NCBI GenBank assembly: GCA_025352685.1
Contig: JANXSN010000017.1
Span: forward strand, 1 to 64,000
Length of the DNA stretch: 64,000 nt
Direction: 5' to 3'
Source: Sphingomonadales bacterium
GTDB lineage: Bacteria; Pseudomonadota; Alphaproteobacteria; Sphingomonadales; Sphingomonadaceae
In this document: positions 51,573-60,181 of the stretch, piece after piece
Position numbering within the stretch: the stretch's first letter is position 1
How the letters are laid out: every line of letters starts with the position of its first letter
The notes under the pieces: generated by a model
Told to the model about the DNA's origin: nothing
The model's input: the letters and a program-made list of their open reading frames with translations, nothing else
Database searches by the model: none
Translations under genes and position numbers: made by a program

Positions 51573-51911
51573 ATGGCTGCTACCGACCTGTTCGGCATTC
51601 ACGGCACCGCACTCGGACTGCGCGCTCAGCGCATGTCGATGCTGGCCTCGAACATCGCCAATGCATCGACGCCCAACTACAAGGCGCGCGACATGGATTT
51701 CAGCGATGCCCTGCATCGTGCCGAGTCTGGCCAGAACGTGAGCAGTGCAACGCGGTACCGCGTCCCGCTTCAGACTTCACTCGACGGCAACACGGTCGAA
51801 CTTTCGACCGAACAAACGGCGTTTGCACAAAACGCTGTCGCCTATCGCACGACACTTTCGTTTCTCAATGGCCGCATCTCGACGTTGTCGCGTGCGCTGA
51901 AGGGCGAATAG
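51573..51911 (+). CDS. flgB: flagellar proximal rod protein FlgB
   Basis: A 112-residue rod protein. GLRAQRMSMLASNIANASTPNYKARDMDF is the N-terminal rod signature and the C-terminal AVAYRTTLSFLNGRISTLSRAL the coiled D0 helix. I choose the ATG at 51573 because TGGAGG is 5 nt upstream; the ATG at 51561 has poorer spacing. It is slightly short for the family (about 130). Confidence 0.93.
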   Translation: MAATDLFGIHGTALGLRAQRMSMLASNIANASTPNYKARDMDFSDALHRAESGQNVSSATRYRVPLQTSLDGNTVELSTEQTAFAQNAVAYRTTLSFLNGRISTLSRALKGE

Positions 51912-51913
51912 CG

Positions 51914-52330
51914 ATGGGACAGATTGCCAATAAGCCGATGTCGATCTTCGATATCAGCGGACGCGCGATGGCAGCACAACTCGTTCGCCTCAACACGACG
52001 GCGTCGAATCTGGCAAACGCCGGTTCGGTCGCGGGAAGTGAAGCACAAGCCTTTCGGTCGTTAAAACCGGTTTTCCGTGCCGTTACCGGCGCCGATGGCC
52101 AGGCGACTGTCGTCGTCGACCGCATTACGCAGTCGACGGCGAGCCCGACCAAGCGACACGACCCCAACCATCCGCTGGCTGATGCCAATGGCGATGTGTG
52201 GGAGGCCGCTGTCGACAGTGCATCCGAGCTCGTCGAAATGATCGAGACCTCGCGCCAGTATCAGAACAACGTTCAGGTATTGCAGACCGCAAAGTCGCTC
52301 ACTCTCGATACCTTGAGGATAGGCCAATGA
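51914..52330 (+). CDS. flgC: flagellar proximal rod protein FlgC
   Basis: A 138-residue rod protein. FDISGRAMAAQLVRLNTTASNLANAGSVAGSE is the rod signature and DSASELVEMIETSRQYQNNVQVLQTAKSLTLDTL the C-terminal helix. The start is fixed by its 2-nt distance from flgB. ATGA overlaps flgD. Confidence 0.95.
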   Translation: MGQIANKPMSIFDISGRAMAAQLVRLNTTASNLANAGSVAGSEAQAFRSLKPVFRAVTGADGQATVVVDRITQSTASPTKRHDPNHPLADANGDVWEAAVDSASELVEMIETSRQYQNNVQVLQTAKSLTLDTLRIGQ

Positions 52331-52629
52331 CATCGCTTCCTGCCGGCATCTCGTCGACCTCGACGATCGCTGCAACCAAGTCGCGCTCGCAGTCCGAGCT
52401 CGGCACGACGGATTTCCTGCGCCTTATGACCGAACAGCTCAAGCAGCAGGATCCGTTCGCGCCCACCGACAACACCCAGATGGTCGCGCAGATGGCCCAG
52501 ATGTCGTCATCATCGGGCATCGCCGAAATGAACACTTCGCTCAAAGGCATCGCCGCACAGATCTCTGCCCAAACCACGCTGTTGCAGACGCTGACCAAGC
52601 CGAACGCGACCACGCCGCCCGCCGTTTGA
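52327..52629 (+). CDS. flgD: short hook-capping protein FlgD
   Basis: A 100-residue protein. LGTTDFLRLMTEQLKQQDPFAPTDNTQMVAQMAQMSSSSGIAEMN is the conserved FlgD N-terminal core. The usual C-terminal Ig/tudor-like domains (to about 220 residues) are missing, as the frame stops after TPPAV. It acts as the hook cap during hook assembly. The ATG at 52327 overlaps flgC by ATGA. Confidence 0.9.
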   Translation: MTSLPAGISSTSTIAATKSRSQSELGTTDFLRLMTEQLKQQDPFAPTDNTQMVAQMAQMSSSSGIAEMNTSLKGIAAQISAQTTLLQTLTKPNATTPPAV

Positions 52630-52660
52630 ATTTTACACCGACTTCCAAGGGAGACGCTCG

Positions 52661-53488
52661 ATGTCCTTTTATACTTCGCTTTCGGGTCTCAAGGCGGCTC
52701 AGCTCGACTTGTCTGCCATTTCGAACAATATCGCCAACGTGGGTTCGATAGGGTTCAAAAAGAGCCGTGCCGAATTCGGCGACTTATTTTCAAGCGCGCC
52801 AACGCAGACGACAAAAATGATCGCAGGTCAGGGTACGCACCTGAACGGTTTGACGCAGCAGTTCTCGCAAGGGACGCTTGAAGGGACAGACAAGACGCTT
52901 GACCTCGGCATTTCGGGGGAAGGCTTTTTTGTCGTCGAAGGGGCCGCACCCCGCAAGGGCATTACCTACACGCGCGACGGTGCGTTTGCCGTTGATGCCA
53001 ACAACAATGTCGTTGACACGACGGGATCAAAACTCAAGCTTCTGCCTGTCGATGCGAATGGCACCGTAACGTCGACCGCTTTTGCCGACATGACGAATTT
53101 CGTCCTGCCGACGAGCTCGCCGACCAATGCGTCGGCGGCCCTATCCAACGTGTCGATCAGCCTCGACGGTCTCGTCGTCGCCACATTTTCCGATGGGTCC
53201 AATCAAAAGCTCGGTAAAGTCGCCATGGCAAGCTTCACCGCAATCGAAGGACTTCGGCCCGTGGGCGACGCCCACTGGCAGTCAACCGGCGACAGTGGTG
53301 CGCCCAACGTCGGCGGCGCGGGCACGGGTTCGCTCGGGTCGGTCCGCTCGGGCGCGCTCGAACGCGCCAACGTCGATGTCACCGAAGAACTTGTTGCGCT
53401 GATCTCGGCGCAGCGTAATTTCCAGGCGAATGCGAAGGCGATCGAAACCGCCGGAAACATGACCCAGGCGATCTTCAGCATCCGTTGA
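52661..53488 (+). CDS. flgE: hook protein FlgE (short)
   Basis: A 275-residue hook protein. MSFYTSLSGLKAAQLDLSAISNNIANVGSIGFKKSRAEF is the D0/D1 signature, and ERANVDVTEELVALISAQRNFQANAKAIETAGNMTQAIF the C-terminal helix. It is much shorter than Salmonella FlgE (403), so the outer domains are reduced, close to FlgG in size. A good ribosome site (GGGAGA) precedes it. Confidence 0.93.
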   Translation: MSFYTSLSGLKAAQLDLSAISNNIANVGSIGFKKSRAEFGDLFSSAPTQTTKMIAGQGTHLNGLTQQFSQGTLEGTDKTLDLGISGEGFFVVEGAAPRKGITYTRDGAFAVDANNNVVDTTGSKLKLLPVDANGTVTSTAFADMTNFVLPTSSPTNASAALSNVSISLDGLVVATFSDGSNQKLGKVAMASFTAIEGLRPVGDAHWQSTGDSGAPNVGGAGTGSLGSVRSGALERANVDVTEELVALISAQRNFQANAKAIETAGNMTQAIFSIR

Positions 53489-53499
53489 GCTGATCCGGC

Positions 53500-54243
53500 A
53501 TGGACCACCTCATCTACACAAGTCTGTCGGCCATGCGGTCCAGCTTGGCCCGCCAAACCGCGACGGCGAACAATATCGCCAACGCGCAGACGCCAGGCTT
53601 TCGCGCCGACATGGCCGAGGTGCAGGCCTTATGGTTGCGCGGCGGCGCGGCGGAGTCGCGCGCTCCGGCGTCCGAGGAGGTGCTTGCCGCGAACATGACA
53701 CCGGGCACCGTGGCTGCCACCGGCCGGCCGCTCGACGTCGCAGCCGAAGGCGAGACGATGTTCGTCGTCCAGTCGGAGGAAGGTGAGGAAGCCTACACAC
53801 GGCGAGGCGACTTCCAGCTAAGTTCGAGCGGCCTGCTGACGACCGGCGACGGACGCCCGGTGATCGGCTCGGGAGGTCCGATCACCTTGCCACCGGCCGA
53901 CAGCATTTCGATTGATGCCCAGGGGCGGATCAGCATTGTTCCCGCTGGGGGCGACGCATCGCAGCCTCAGGAAGTCGATCATCTCAAGCTGGTCAGTCCC
54001 AAAGGGACCGACACGGTGAAGGGACTCGACAATCTGTTTCACGTCCGCGGCGGCGGCGTCCTGCCCGACGACCCTAACGCTCGTGTGAAATGTGGTCACC
54101 TCGAAGGCTCGAACGTCAGCACGACCCAGGCACTCGTCGACATGATCGAAGCAAGCCGGTCGTGGGACACCCAGTTGAAGCTCATCGCCGACGCTCGCGA
54201 AAACGATACCGCGACAGCAGAGCTGATGCGGCTACCCGAATGA
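53500..54243 (+). CDS. flgF: proximal rod protein FlgF
   Basis: A 247-residue rod protein. YTSLSAMRSSLARQTATANNIANAQTPGFRADMAEV is the N-terminal signature and SNVSTTQALVDMIEASRSWDTQLKLI the C-terminal helix, matching FlgF. It lies between flgE and flgG as usual. Confidence 0.94.
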   Translation: MDHLIYTSLSAMRSSLARQTATANNIANAQTPGFRADMAEVQALWLRGGAAESRAPASEEVLAANMTPGTVAATGRPLDVAAEGETMFVVQSEEGEEAYTRRGDFQLSSSGLLTTGDGRPVIGSGGPITLPPADSISIDAQGRISIVPAGGDASQPQEVDHLKLVSPKGTDTVKGLDNLFHVRGGGVLPDDPNARVKCGHLEGSNVSTTQALVDMIEASRSWDTQLKLIADARENDTATAELMRLPE

Positions 54244-54268
54244 TTTTGCTGAATAAAGGAGACCGACA

Positions 54269-55057
54269 ATGAGCAATGCTGCCCTCCACGTCGCACGGAC
54301 CGGCCTCGACGCGCAGAATATGAGGATGCAGGTCATCGCCAATAATTTGGCGAACGTTAATACGACCGGGTTCAAGCGCGATCGGGCTAATTTCTCGACT
54401 CTTGCGTATCAGCTGGTGACGCAACCCGGCGCGGCATCGTCAGCCGATAACAAATATGCAGTTGGCCTCAACCTGGGGACCGGCGTTTCGATTGCGGGCA
54501 CCGAACGTATCGACACGCAGGGGACGCTGAACACCACCGGCAACACGCTCGACATGGCGATTCAAGGCGACGGTTATTTTCAGGTGCTGACGCCCGACGG
54601 TCGTACCGGCTATACCCGCGCCGGTAATTTCAGCCTTTCGGCTGAAGGCAAGATCGTCACAGGCGACGGTATGCCCCTGCAGCCGGCAGTGCAGATACCG
54701 AACAACACGACGTCGATCACGATAGGCGCCGACGGGACGATATCGGCCACCGTCGACGGCCAGACCGCGCCAACCCAAGTTGGCAAGATTGAGACGGCCC
54801 GCTTCGTTAACGGCGCAGGACTTCAATCGATAGGCAATAATCTGCTGGTTGAAACCGCCGCATCGGGCACGCCGCAAGTCGGCGCGCCCGGAACCGAGGG
54901 CCGAGGTTCGGTCAAATCCGGTGCGCTCGAAGCATCGAACGTGAACGTCGTTGAAGAACTCGTCGATATGATCGAGACCCAGCGTGCTTACGAAGTCAAC
55001 TCGAAGATGATCCAAGCAACTGACGAAATGCAGCGCAATGCCAATCAGCAGCTCTAG
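54269..55057 (+). CDS. flgG: distal rod protein FlgG
   Basis: A 262-residue rod protein, with MRMQVIANNLANVNTTGFKRDRANF, GNTLDMAIQGDGYFQV and the C-terminal SNVNVVEELVDMIETQRAYEVNSKMIQATDEM signature. AAAGGAGA precedes the start. Its end overlaps flgH by 20 nt. Confidence 0.96.
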   Translation: MSNAALHVARTGLDAQNMRMQVIANNLANVNTTGFKRDRANFSTLAYQLVTQPGAASSADNKYAVGLNLGTGVSIAGTERIDTQGTLNTTGNTLDMAIQGDGYFQVLTPDGRTGYTRAGNFSLSAEGKIVTGDGMPLQPAVQIPNNTTSITIGADGTISATVDGQTAPTQVGKIETARFVNGAGLQSIGNNLLVETAASGTPQVGAPGTEGRGSVKSGALEASNVNVVEELVDMIETQRAYEVNSKMIQATDEMQRNANQQL

Positions 55058-55697
55058 GCGCGCGGTTCTGATCGGGCTTTTGCTCGCGAGCCCTGCGCTG
55101 GCGAAAAAAGGAGTACCGGTCGAGGACTTTACCCCGCCCTTCCCCGTCGAAGTCCCCGTGCCCGCAACGCCAGGCGCCATCTTTAGCGCCGGCTATTCGG
55201 CGCTGACATCGGGCGCACGGGCAAGCCAGGTCGGCGACATCCTGACCGTCGTCCTTGTCGAACGCATGCAGGCCACCAAGTCGAATTCGGCCAAGACCGG
55301 GCGAAACGGCAGTCTCGGCCTGACCCCACCGACGACCGGCCCCCTCGCGCTGTTCAGCAGCAGCGATGTCAGCATGGGCGGAACATCGGCGTTCACGGGA
55401 AAAGGCGAAGCGGAACAATCCAATGCGCTCAGCGGAGAGCTCAGCGTGACGGTGGTGGCCGTTCGATCGAACGGTACGATGCTGGTTCGCGGCGAAAAGG
55501 CCCTGACACTCAACCGCGGCGACGAGCACGTCCAGCTTTCGGGCATTGTTCGCGCCTCCGATATAGGTCCCGACAACCGAATCGCTTCAACGCGCCTCGC
55601 CGATGCGCGGATTTCCTATACCGGCAAGGGCGAGATCGCCCGAGCGAGCCGGCAAGGTTGGCTGCAGCGGTTTTTCTCCATGGTGAGTCCCTTCTGA
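55038..55697 (+). CDS. flgH: flagellar L-ring protein FlgH without lipobox
   Basis: A 219-residue L-ring protein. The core GDILTVVLVERMQATKSNS..., VTVVAVRSNGTMLVRGEKALTLNRGDEHVQLSGIVRASDI is typical FlgH. The N-terminus (RAVLIGLLLASPALA, then KKG) ends in a signal-peptidase I-like AxA site and there is no lipobox Cys anywhere in the protein. FlgH is normally an outer-membrane lipoprotein, so anchoring must differ here. It overlaps flgG and flgI. Confidence 0.94.
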   Translation: MPISSSRRAVLIGLLLASPALAKKGVPVEDFTPPFPVEVPVPATPGAIFSAGYSALTSGARASQVGDILTVVLVERMQATKSNSAKTGRNGSLGLTPPTTGPLALFSSSDVSMGGTSAFTGKGEAEQSNALSGELSVTVVAVRSNGTMLVRGEKALTLNRGDEHVQLSGIVRASDIGPDNRIASTRLADARISYTGKGEIARASRQGWLQRFFSMVSPF

Positions 55698-56791
55698 TGC
55701 GCAAACTGGTTCTCTTCCTGGCGCTCGTAGCACCGGTGTTCGCCCAGCCCGCATCGGCCGAACGCATCAAGGATATGGGCGCGTTCGAGGGGCTGCGTGT
55801 CAACCAGCTGACCGGATATGGCATCGTTGTGGGTCTCAGTGGGACCGGTGACGACAGCCTCGACTATTCGACCCTCGCCATGAAGGGCGCCGTCTCGCGT
55901 TTTGGTCTGACCCTCCCCGAAGGGGTCAATCCGTCGTTGAAAAATGTCGCGGCCGTGATGCTGACTGCAGAGCTCCCCGCATTCGCCAAGCCCGGGCAAA
56001 AACTCGACGTGACCGTATCAGCCATGGGCAAATCGAAATCATTGCGCGGCGGCACGCTTGTCATGGCGCCCCTGTATGGCGCCAACGGGCAGATATACGC
56101 CATGGCGCAGGGCAATCTGGTCGTTGGCGGTCTGGGTGTCGATGCCGCAGACGGATCGAAGGTGTCGGTCAACATTCCGTCGGCGGGTCGCATCGGCGGC
56201 GGTGCAACGGTCGAACGTGCTGTCGATACCGGCTTCACGTTAGGAACCCAGCTCACGTTCAACCTTTCGACTCCCGACCTTACGAACGCGCGTATCGTCG
56301 CGGCTGCGATCAATTCGTCGCTGGGCGCGCCGCTCGCGCGTGCCATTGACGGGGTCTCGATCGTGATCGCGGCCCCCGTCGGCGCCGAGGCGCGGACCGG
56401 CTTGATGAGCCACATCGAGAATATCGACGTCAACCCGACCGCACCGCCCGCCCGCGTCATCATCAATGCGCGGACGGGCACGGTCGTCATCAACGGCATG
56501 GTCCGCATCCTTCCCGCGGCTGTGACGCATGGCAAGCTGGTCGTCCGCATCGACGAAAAACCGAGGGTTGTTCAGCCCCACCCACTTAGCCTGGGCCAGA
56601 CCGCCATCCAGCCGTCGAGCCAGATTTCGGTTGAAGAAAGCGCAAGTCCTGCCTTCATCATGCGCGGCGCTTCGCTTTCCGACATCGTTGCCGCAATCAA
56701 CCGGATCGGAGCCGCACCGGGCGACCTCGTCGCTATTCTCGAGGCGCTGAAACAAGCGGGCGCTCTCCAAGGCGAACTGGTGGTAATATGA
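55697..56791 (+). CDS. flgI: flagellar P-ring protein FlgI
   Basis: A 364-residue periplasmic ring protein with a signal peptide (MRKLVLFLALVAPVFAQPASA) followed by ERIKDMGAFEGLRVNQLTGYGIVVGLSGTGDD, the FlgI opening. RVIINARTGTVVINGMVRILPAAVTHGKLVV is another conserved block. The start at 55697 shares bases with the flgH stop (TGATG). Confidence 0.97.
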   Translation: MRKLVLFLALVAPVFAQPASAERIKDMGAFEGLRVNQLTGYGIVVGLSGTGDDSLDYSTLAMKGAVSRFGLTLPEGVNPSLKNVAAVMLTAELPAFAKPGQKLDVTVSAMGKSKSLRGGTLVMAPLYGANGQIYAMAQGNLVVGGLGVDAADGSKVSVNIPSAGRIGGGATVERAVDTGFTLGTQLTFNLSTPDLTNARIVAAAINSSLGAPLARAIDGVSIVIAAPVGAEARTGLMSHIENIDVNPTAPPARVIINARTGTVVINGMVRILPAAVTHGKLVVRIDEKPRVVQPHPLSLGQTAIQPSSQISVEESASPAFIMRGASLSDIVAAINRIGAAPGDLVAILEALKQAGALQGELVVI

Positions 56792-57054
56792 TCGTCACGT
56801 CGACCCCTGCGGCGGCGGCCACGCCTGTCGCGAAGCCCGAGCTGAAGGCGGCTGCGCAACGCTTCGAAGCCGTGTTTTTACGCGAAATGATCGCAACGAT
56901 GCGCAAGGCAAAGCTTGCCGACGATATTGTCGGGTCAAGTGCGACCGACAGCTTCCGCGAAATGGCGGACGCGCGTACAGCAGATGCGCTGGCAAAGCAG
57001 GGCGCGTTCGGTATTGCCGGGCTTGTCGAACGTCAGCTGGACGCCAAGAAATGA
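56788..57054 (+). CDS. FlgJ-type rod-binding protein (N-domain only)
   Basis: An 88-residue protein matching only the FlgJ rod-cap domain (AAQRFEAVFLREMIATMRKAKLADDIVGSSATDSFREMADARTADALAK). The muramidase half of Salmonella FlgJ is missing, as in many alphaproteobacteria. The separate lytic transglycosylase at 49335 likely supplies that activity. ATGA overlaps at both ends couple it to flgI and flgK. Confidence 0.9.
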   Translation: MIVTSTPAAAATPVAKPELKAAAQRFEAVFLREMIATMRKAKLADDIVGSSATDSFREMADARTADALAKQGAFGIAGLVERQLDAKK

Positions 57055-58385
57055 GCGATTTGCTCAGCCTTGGTGCTGCAGGAGTTAGCAGCTACTCGCG
57101 CGCGTTGCAGACCATTGGCGACAACATCGCCAATGCGCAGACGCCAGGCTACGCGCGACGCACAACGGTACTTAGCGAGCAGACGAGTACTGGCAGTTCC
57201 GTCCTCTATCGCGATCAGGCTTCGGCCAATGGCGTTCTAGTCGAAGGCGTAAGCCGCGCTGTCGATCCCTGGCTGATCGAGGACGCCCGCGCTTCCTCCA
57301 GTGACGCCTCACGCTCAGGTGCGCGGCTAAGTGGGCTCTCCGCTGCTGAATCGGCACTTGCCGACGGGGGTGCCGGCGTCGGTGCGTCGATGACCGCTGT
57401 GTTCAATCGCGCAGATGAACTTGCCGCCGACCCGGCCAATACGACGCGGCGGGGCGCCTTCCTCCAGTCGGTCGATGATGTCGCCTCGACGTTTCGTCGT
57501 ACCGCTGACGGTCTGTCGCGGGCCGCTGACAGCGTCACGGGTGGTGCTGGTGCGACGGTCAGTCGGCTCAACACTGACATCGCAGCACTCGCCAAGGTCA
57601 ACGATGGTCTCCACCGTGCGCGCGCCGGTTCGACAAATGAGGCAAGCCTGCTCGACGAACGCGACCGGCTAGTCGATTCTATTGCTACCGCGTTGCCCGT
57701 CAAGGTCGCCTATGATCCCAGCGGAGCGGCGACGCTTACGCTTGCAAGCGGCACGCTGTTGTCGGGCACGGACCAAGCGACACTCTCGCTAGCGACCGCT
57801 GCCGACGGTCGACTGTCGCTTTCGGCGACGTCGAGTACCGGCAGTTTTGCCGTTGCCCCGGTCAGCGGCGCCCTGTCGGGCCACATTGATGCGGCCGACC
57901 ATATCGCCACCCAGCGAACCAGCCTTGACACATTAGCGACGCGTTTTGCCGCCACCATCAACGCCCAACATGCCGCAGGTCGCGATGCAGCGGGTAACCC
58001 CGGCGTTGCCTTGTTCACCGTCGCAGCCGGTGCATCCGATATTGCCGCGGTTCCTCTGACGGTCGCCGATGTCGCGGCCGCCGATGCCACCACCGGCAAC
58101 GGCAACGCGCTCTCGTTTGGCAACTTGCGCGGGAGCAATGGCGCCGAGGCCGGCTGGGCAGCGCTTGTCGCCCAGCAGAGCCAGACGGTCGCGAGCGCCC
58201 GCGCACAGGACAGCGTCGCCAGCACGCGGCGCGACGGCGCGGCCACTGCGCGCAATAATCTCAGCGGCGTCAACCTCGACACCGAAGCTGCTGATCTGGT
58301 TCGCTATCAGCAAGCCTATCAAGCATCCGCGCGCGTCCTCCAGGTCGCACGTGAGACGATGCAAACAATCCTCAGTTCGATCTGA
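57051..58385 (+). CDS. flgK: hook-filament junction protein FlgK (HAP1)
   Basis: A 444-residue hook-associated protein. LGAAGVSSYSRALQTIGDNIANAQTPGYARRTTVL is the N-terminal signature and GVNLDTEAADLVRYQQAYQASARVLQVARETMQTILSSI the C-terminal coiled helix. The middle is Ala/Ser/Thr-rich and shorter than in Salmonella (553). Confidence 0.95.
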   Translation: MSDLLSLGAAGVSSYSRALQTIGDNIANAQTPGYARRTTVLSEQTSTGSSVLYRDQASANGVLVEGVSRAVDPWLIEDARASSSDASRSGARLSGLSAAESALADGGAGVGASMTAVFNRADELAADPANTTRRGAFLQSVDDVASTFRRTADGLSRAADSVTGGAGATVSRLNTDIAALAKVNDGLHRARAGSTNEASLLDERDRLVDSIATALPVKVAYDPSGAATLTLASGTLLSGTDQATLSLATAADGRLSLSATSSTGSFAVAPVSGALSGHIDAADHIATQRTSLDTLATRFAATINAQHAAGRDAAGNPGVALFTVAAGASDIAAVPLTVADVAAADATTGNGNALSFGNLRGSNGAEAGWAALVAQQSQTVASARAQDSVASTRRDGAATARNNLSGVNLDTEAADLVRYQQAYQASARVLQVARETMQTILSSI

Positions 58386-58399
58386 AAGCGAAGGGTGAG

Positions 58400-59233
58400 A
58401 TGACGATCAACGCCACCGGCAACCGGATGACCAGCGAGATCGCGCGCCAGTCCCAGCTGGCGCAGGACATCGAGCGCACGCAAATTTCGATCTCGACCAA
58501 AAAACGTATTCAGACCGCGTCCGATGATCCGGTCGCCGCCGCACGCATTGCGACCATTGCGCAGGCTCAGTCCGACAGCACGACGTGGAGTGGCAATTTG
58601 TCGTTTGCCCAAGCCCAGTCGGCGCAATCAGATACAATCTTGTCCAGCCTGTCCAACGGCATGATCCGCGCCCGCGAGATCATGGTTGCCGGCGCGAGCG
58701 CCACGGCGACGATTTCAGATCGTGCGGTCTATGCCAACGAGCTGCGATCGATTGCAGCCGATGTCGCCAGTTTCCGCGCCACAAAGACGTCATCGGGCGA
58801 GCCGCTGTTCGCGCCAGGGTCCGCCGCACAGCTTCGTGTCGGCAACGGCGTTCTGCTCGCGCCCGTCGATAGCGCCGTCAATATTTTCGAGCGCGCAGGG
58901 GTGCCGCTCACGCAGGATCTGACCGACGCTGCAACAGCGTTGGCAAGCGGCGATGCCACAAAGATCGGTGCAGCCCTTGACCGGGTCAGCACGGGCATCG
59001 ATCATGTCTCCGACGCCGCAGCAGATCAGGGTCTGCGCGCCGCGCGTGTCGACAAGGCAATCGAGCGCAGCGCGACGCACGGCATCGATCTGGCCGCCGA
59101 ACGTTCGGGACTTGAGGACACTGACCTCACCACAGCAATTGCAAAGCTCAATTCGCAGCAATTGACGCTCGATGCGGCGCAAGCTTCCTTCGCGCGTATC
59201 AACCGTCGGACTTTGTTCGATATTCTTGTCTGA
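58400..59233 (+). CDS. flgL: hook-filament junction protein FlgL (HAP3)
   Basis: A 277-residue hook-associated protein of the flagellin superfamily. QLAQDIERTQISISTKKRIQTASDDPVAAARIATIAQ is the flagellin-like D0/D1 start, and the C-terminus (LEDTDLTTAIAKLNSQQLTLDAAQASFARINRRTLFDIL) is typical. A likely end of the flgB operon; motA has its own promoter candidate. Confidence 0.93.
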   Translation: MTINATGNRMTSEIARQSQLAQDIERTQISISTKKRIQTASDDPVAAARIATIAQAQSDSTTWSGNLSFAQAQSAQSDTILSSLSNGMIRAREIMVAGASATATISDRAVYANELRSIAADVASFRATKTSSGEPLFAPGSAAQLRVGNGVLLAPVDSAVNIFERAGVPLTQDLTDAATALASGDATKIGAALDRVSTGIDHVSDAAADQGLRAARVDKAIERSATHGIDLAAERSGLEDTDLTTAIAKLNSQQLTLDAAQASFARINRRTLFDILV

Positions 59234-59239
59234 TCGCCC

Positions 59240-59266
59240 TCAATTTTCCAGCCTGATCGTCGTTAA
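59240..59266 (+). promoter_or_regulatory. sigma-28 (FliA) promoter candidate for motAB
   Basis: TCAATTTT (59240-59247), 11-nt spacer, GTCGTTAA (59259-59266): 6 of 8 and 6 of 8 matches to the FliA consensus TAAAGTTT-N11-GCCGATAA. It lies 49 nt upstream of motA, the usual class III gene. Confidence 0.55.
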
Positions 59267-59314
59267 CGATAAGAGGCTTCCGGGTTGGGTTCGGAACAAA
59301 GAGGTGGGCTTTGC

Positions 59315-60181
59315 ATGTTTCCGGTAATCGGCCTCGTTGTCCTCATCGGTCTGGTATTCGGCGGCTTTGCGTTCACGGGGGGCAATCTGACCCCCGTACT
59401 CGAGGCCATGCCACATGAAATGCTGATCATCGGCGGCGCTGCAATCGGAGCGCTCATTATCGGCAATTCGGGCGGCGAGCTGAAGGCGCTGGGCGCCGCG
59501 ATGGGGACTGTATTCAAGGGTCCACGATACAAAAAGCAGGATTATCTCGACGCCATCTTTCTGACGTCGCGCCTGATGAAGATGCTTCGTACCGACGGTC
59601 CGGTCGCCGTCGAGCCCCATATCGAAGACCCCAAGAGCTCTGCCATTTTCACCCAATATCCAAGGCTGATGAAAGATCAGACGCTGATCCACCTCATCAC
59701 CGATGCTCTTCGTCTGGTGGTCGTTTCGTCCGGCACTCTCGATCCGCATGCGGTCGAGGACGTGATGGATAATACGGTGAAAACCCACCACCACCATGCC
59801 ATCCGACCGGCGGACTCGCTCCAGAACCTTTCCGACGCCTTGCCGGCGCTTGGCATCGTCGCAGCCGTACTCGGCGTCGTCAAAACCATGGGATCGATCG
59901 ACAAGCCGCCAGCCGTACTCGGCGCGATGATCGGGTCAGCGTTGGTCGGAACGTTTCTCGGCGTCCTGCTATCCTACGGAATGGTTGGCCCTTTTGCCGT
60001 ACGGGCAAAAAGTGCGATCGAAGAAGACGCCGCAATTTATCACGTCGTGAAGCAAATCATCATTGCCTCGCTTCACGGTCATCCGCAGCCGCTTGTGATT
60101 GAAGCAGCCCGGTCAGGAATCGCCCACCACAACCAGCCGAGCTTTTCCGATGTGTTCGATGGCATGCGAGCCGCCCGATGA
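59315..60181 (+). CDS. motA: flagellar motor stator protein MotA
   Basis: A 288-residue inner-membrane stator protein with four helices. The first pair lies near 1-55 (MFPVIGLVVLIGLVFGGFAFTGG), the second pair near 185-235 (LGIVAAVLGVVKTMG and IGSALVGTFLGVLLSYGMVGPF). The Gly/Pro motif PALGIVAAVLG is the ion-path helix. I choose ATG at 59315 over 59285 because AGAGGTGGG lies before it. It overlaps motB by ATGA. Confidence 0.95.
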   Translation: MFPVIGLVVLIGLVFGGFAFTGGNLTPVLEAMPHEMLIIGGAAIGALIIGNSGGELKALGAAMGTVFKGPRYKKQDYLDAIFLTSRLMKMLRTDGPVAVEPHIEDPKSSAIFTQYPRLMKDQTLIHLITDALRLVVVSSGTLDPHAVEDVMDNTVKTHHHHAIRPADSLQNLSDALPALGIVAAVLGVVKTMGSIDKPPAVLGAMIGSALVGTFLGVLLSYGMVGPFAVRAKSAIEEDAAIYHVVKQIIIASLHGHPQPLVIEAARSGIAHHNQPSFSDVFDGMRAAR

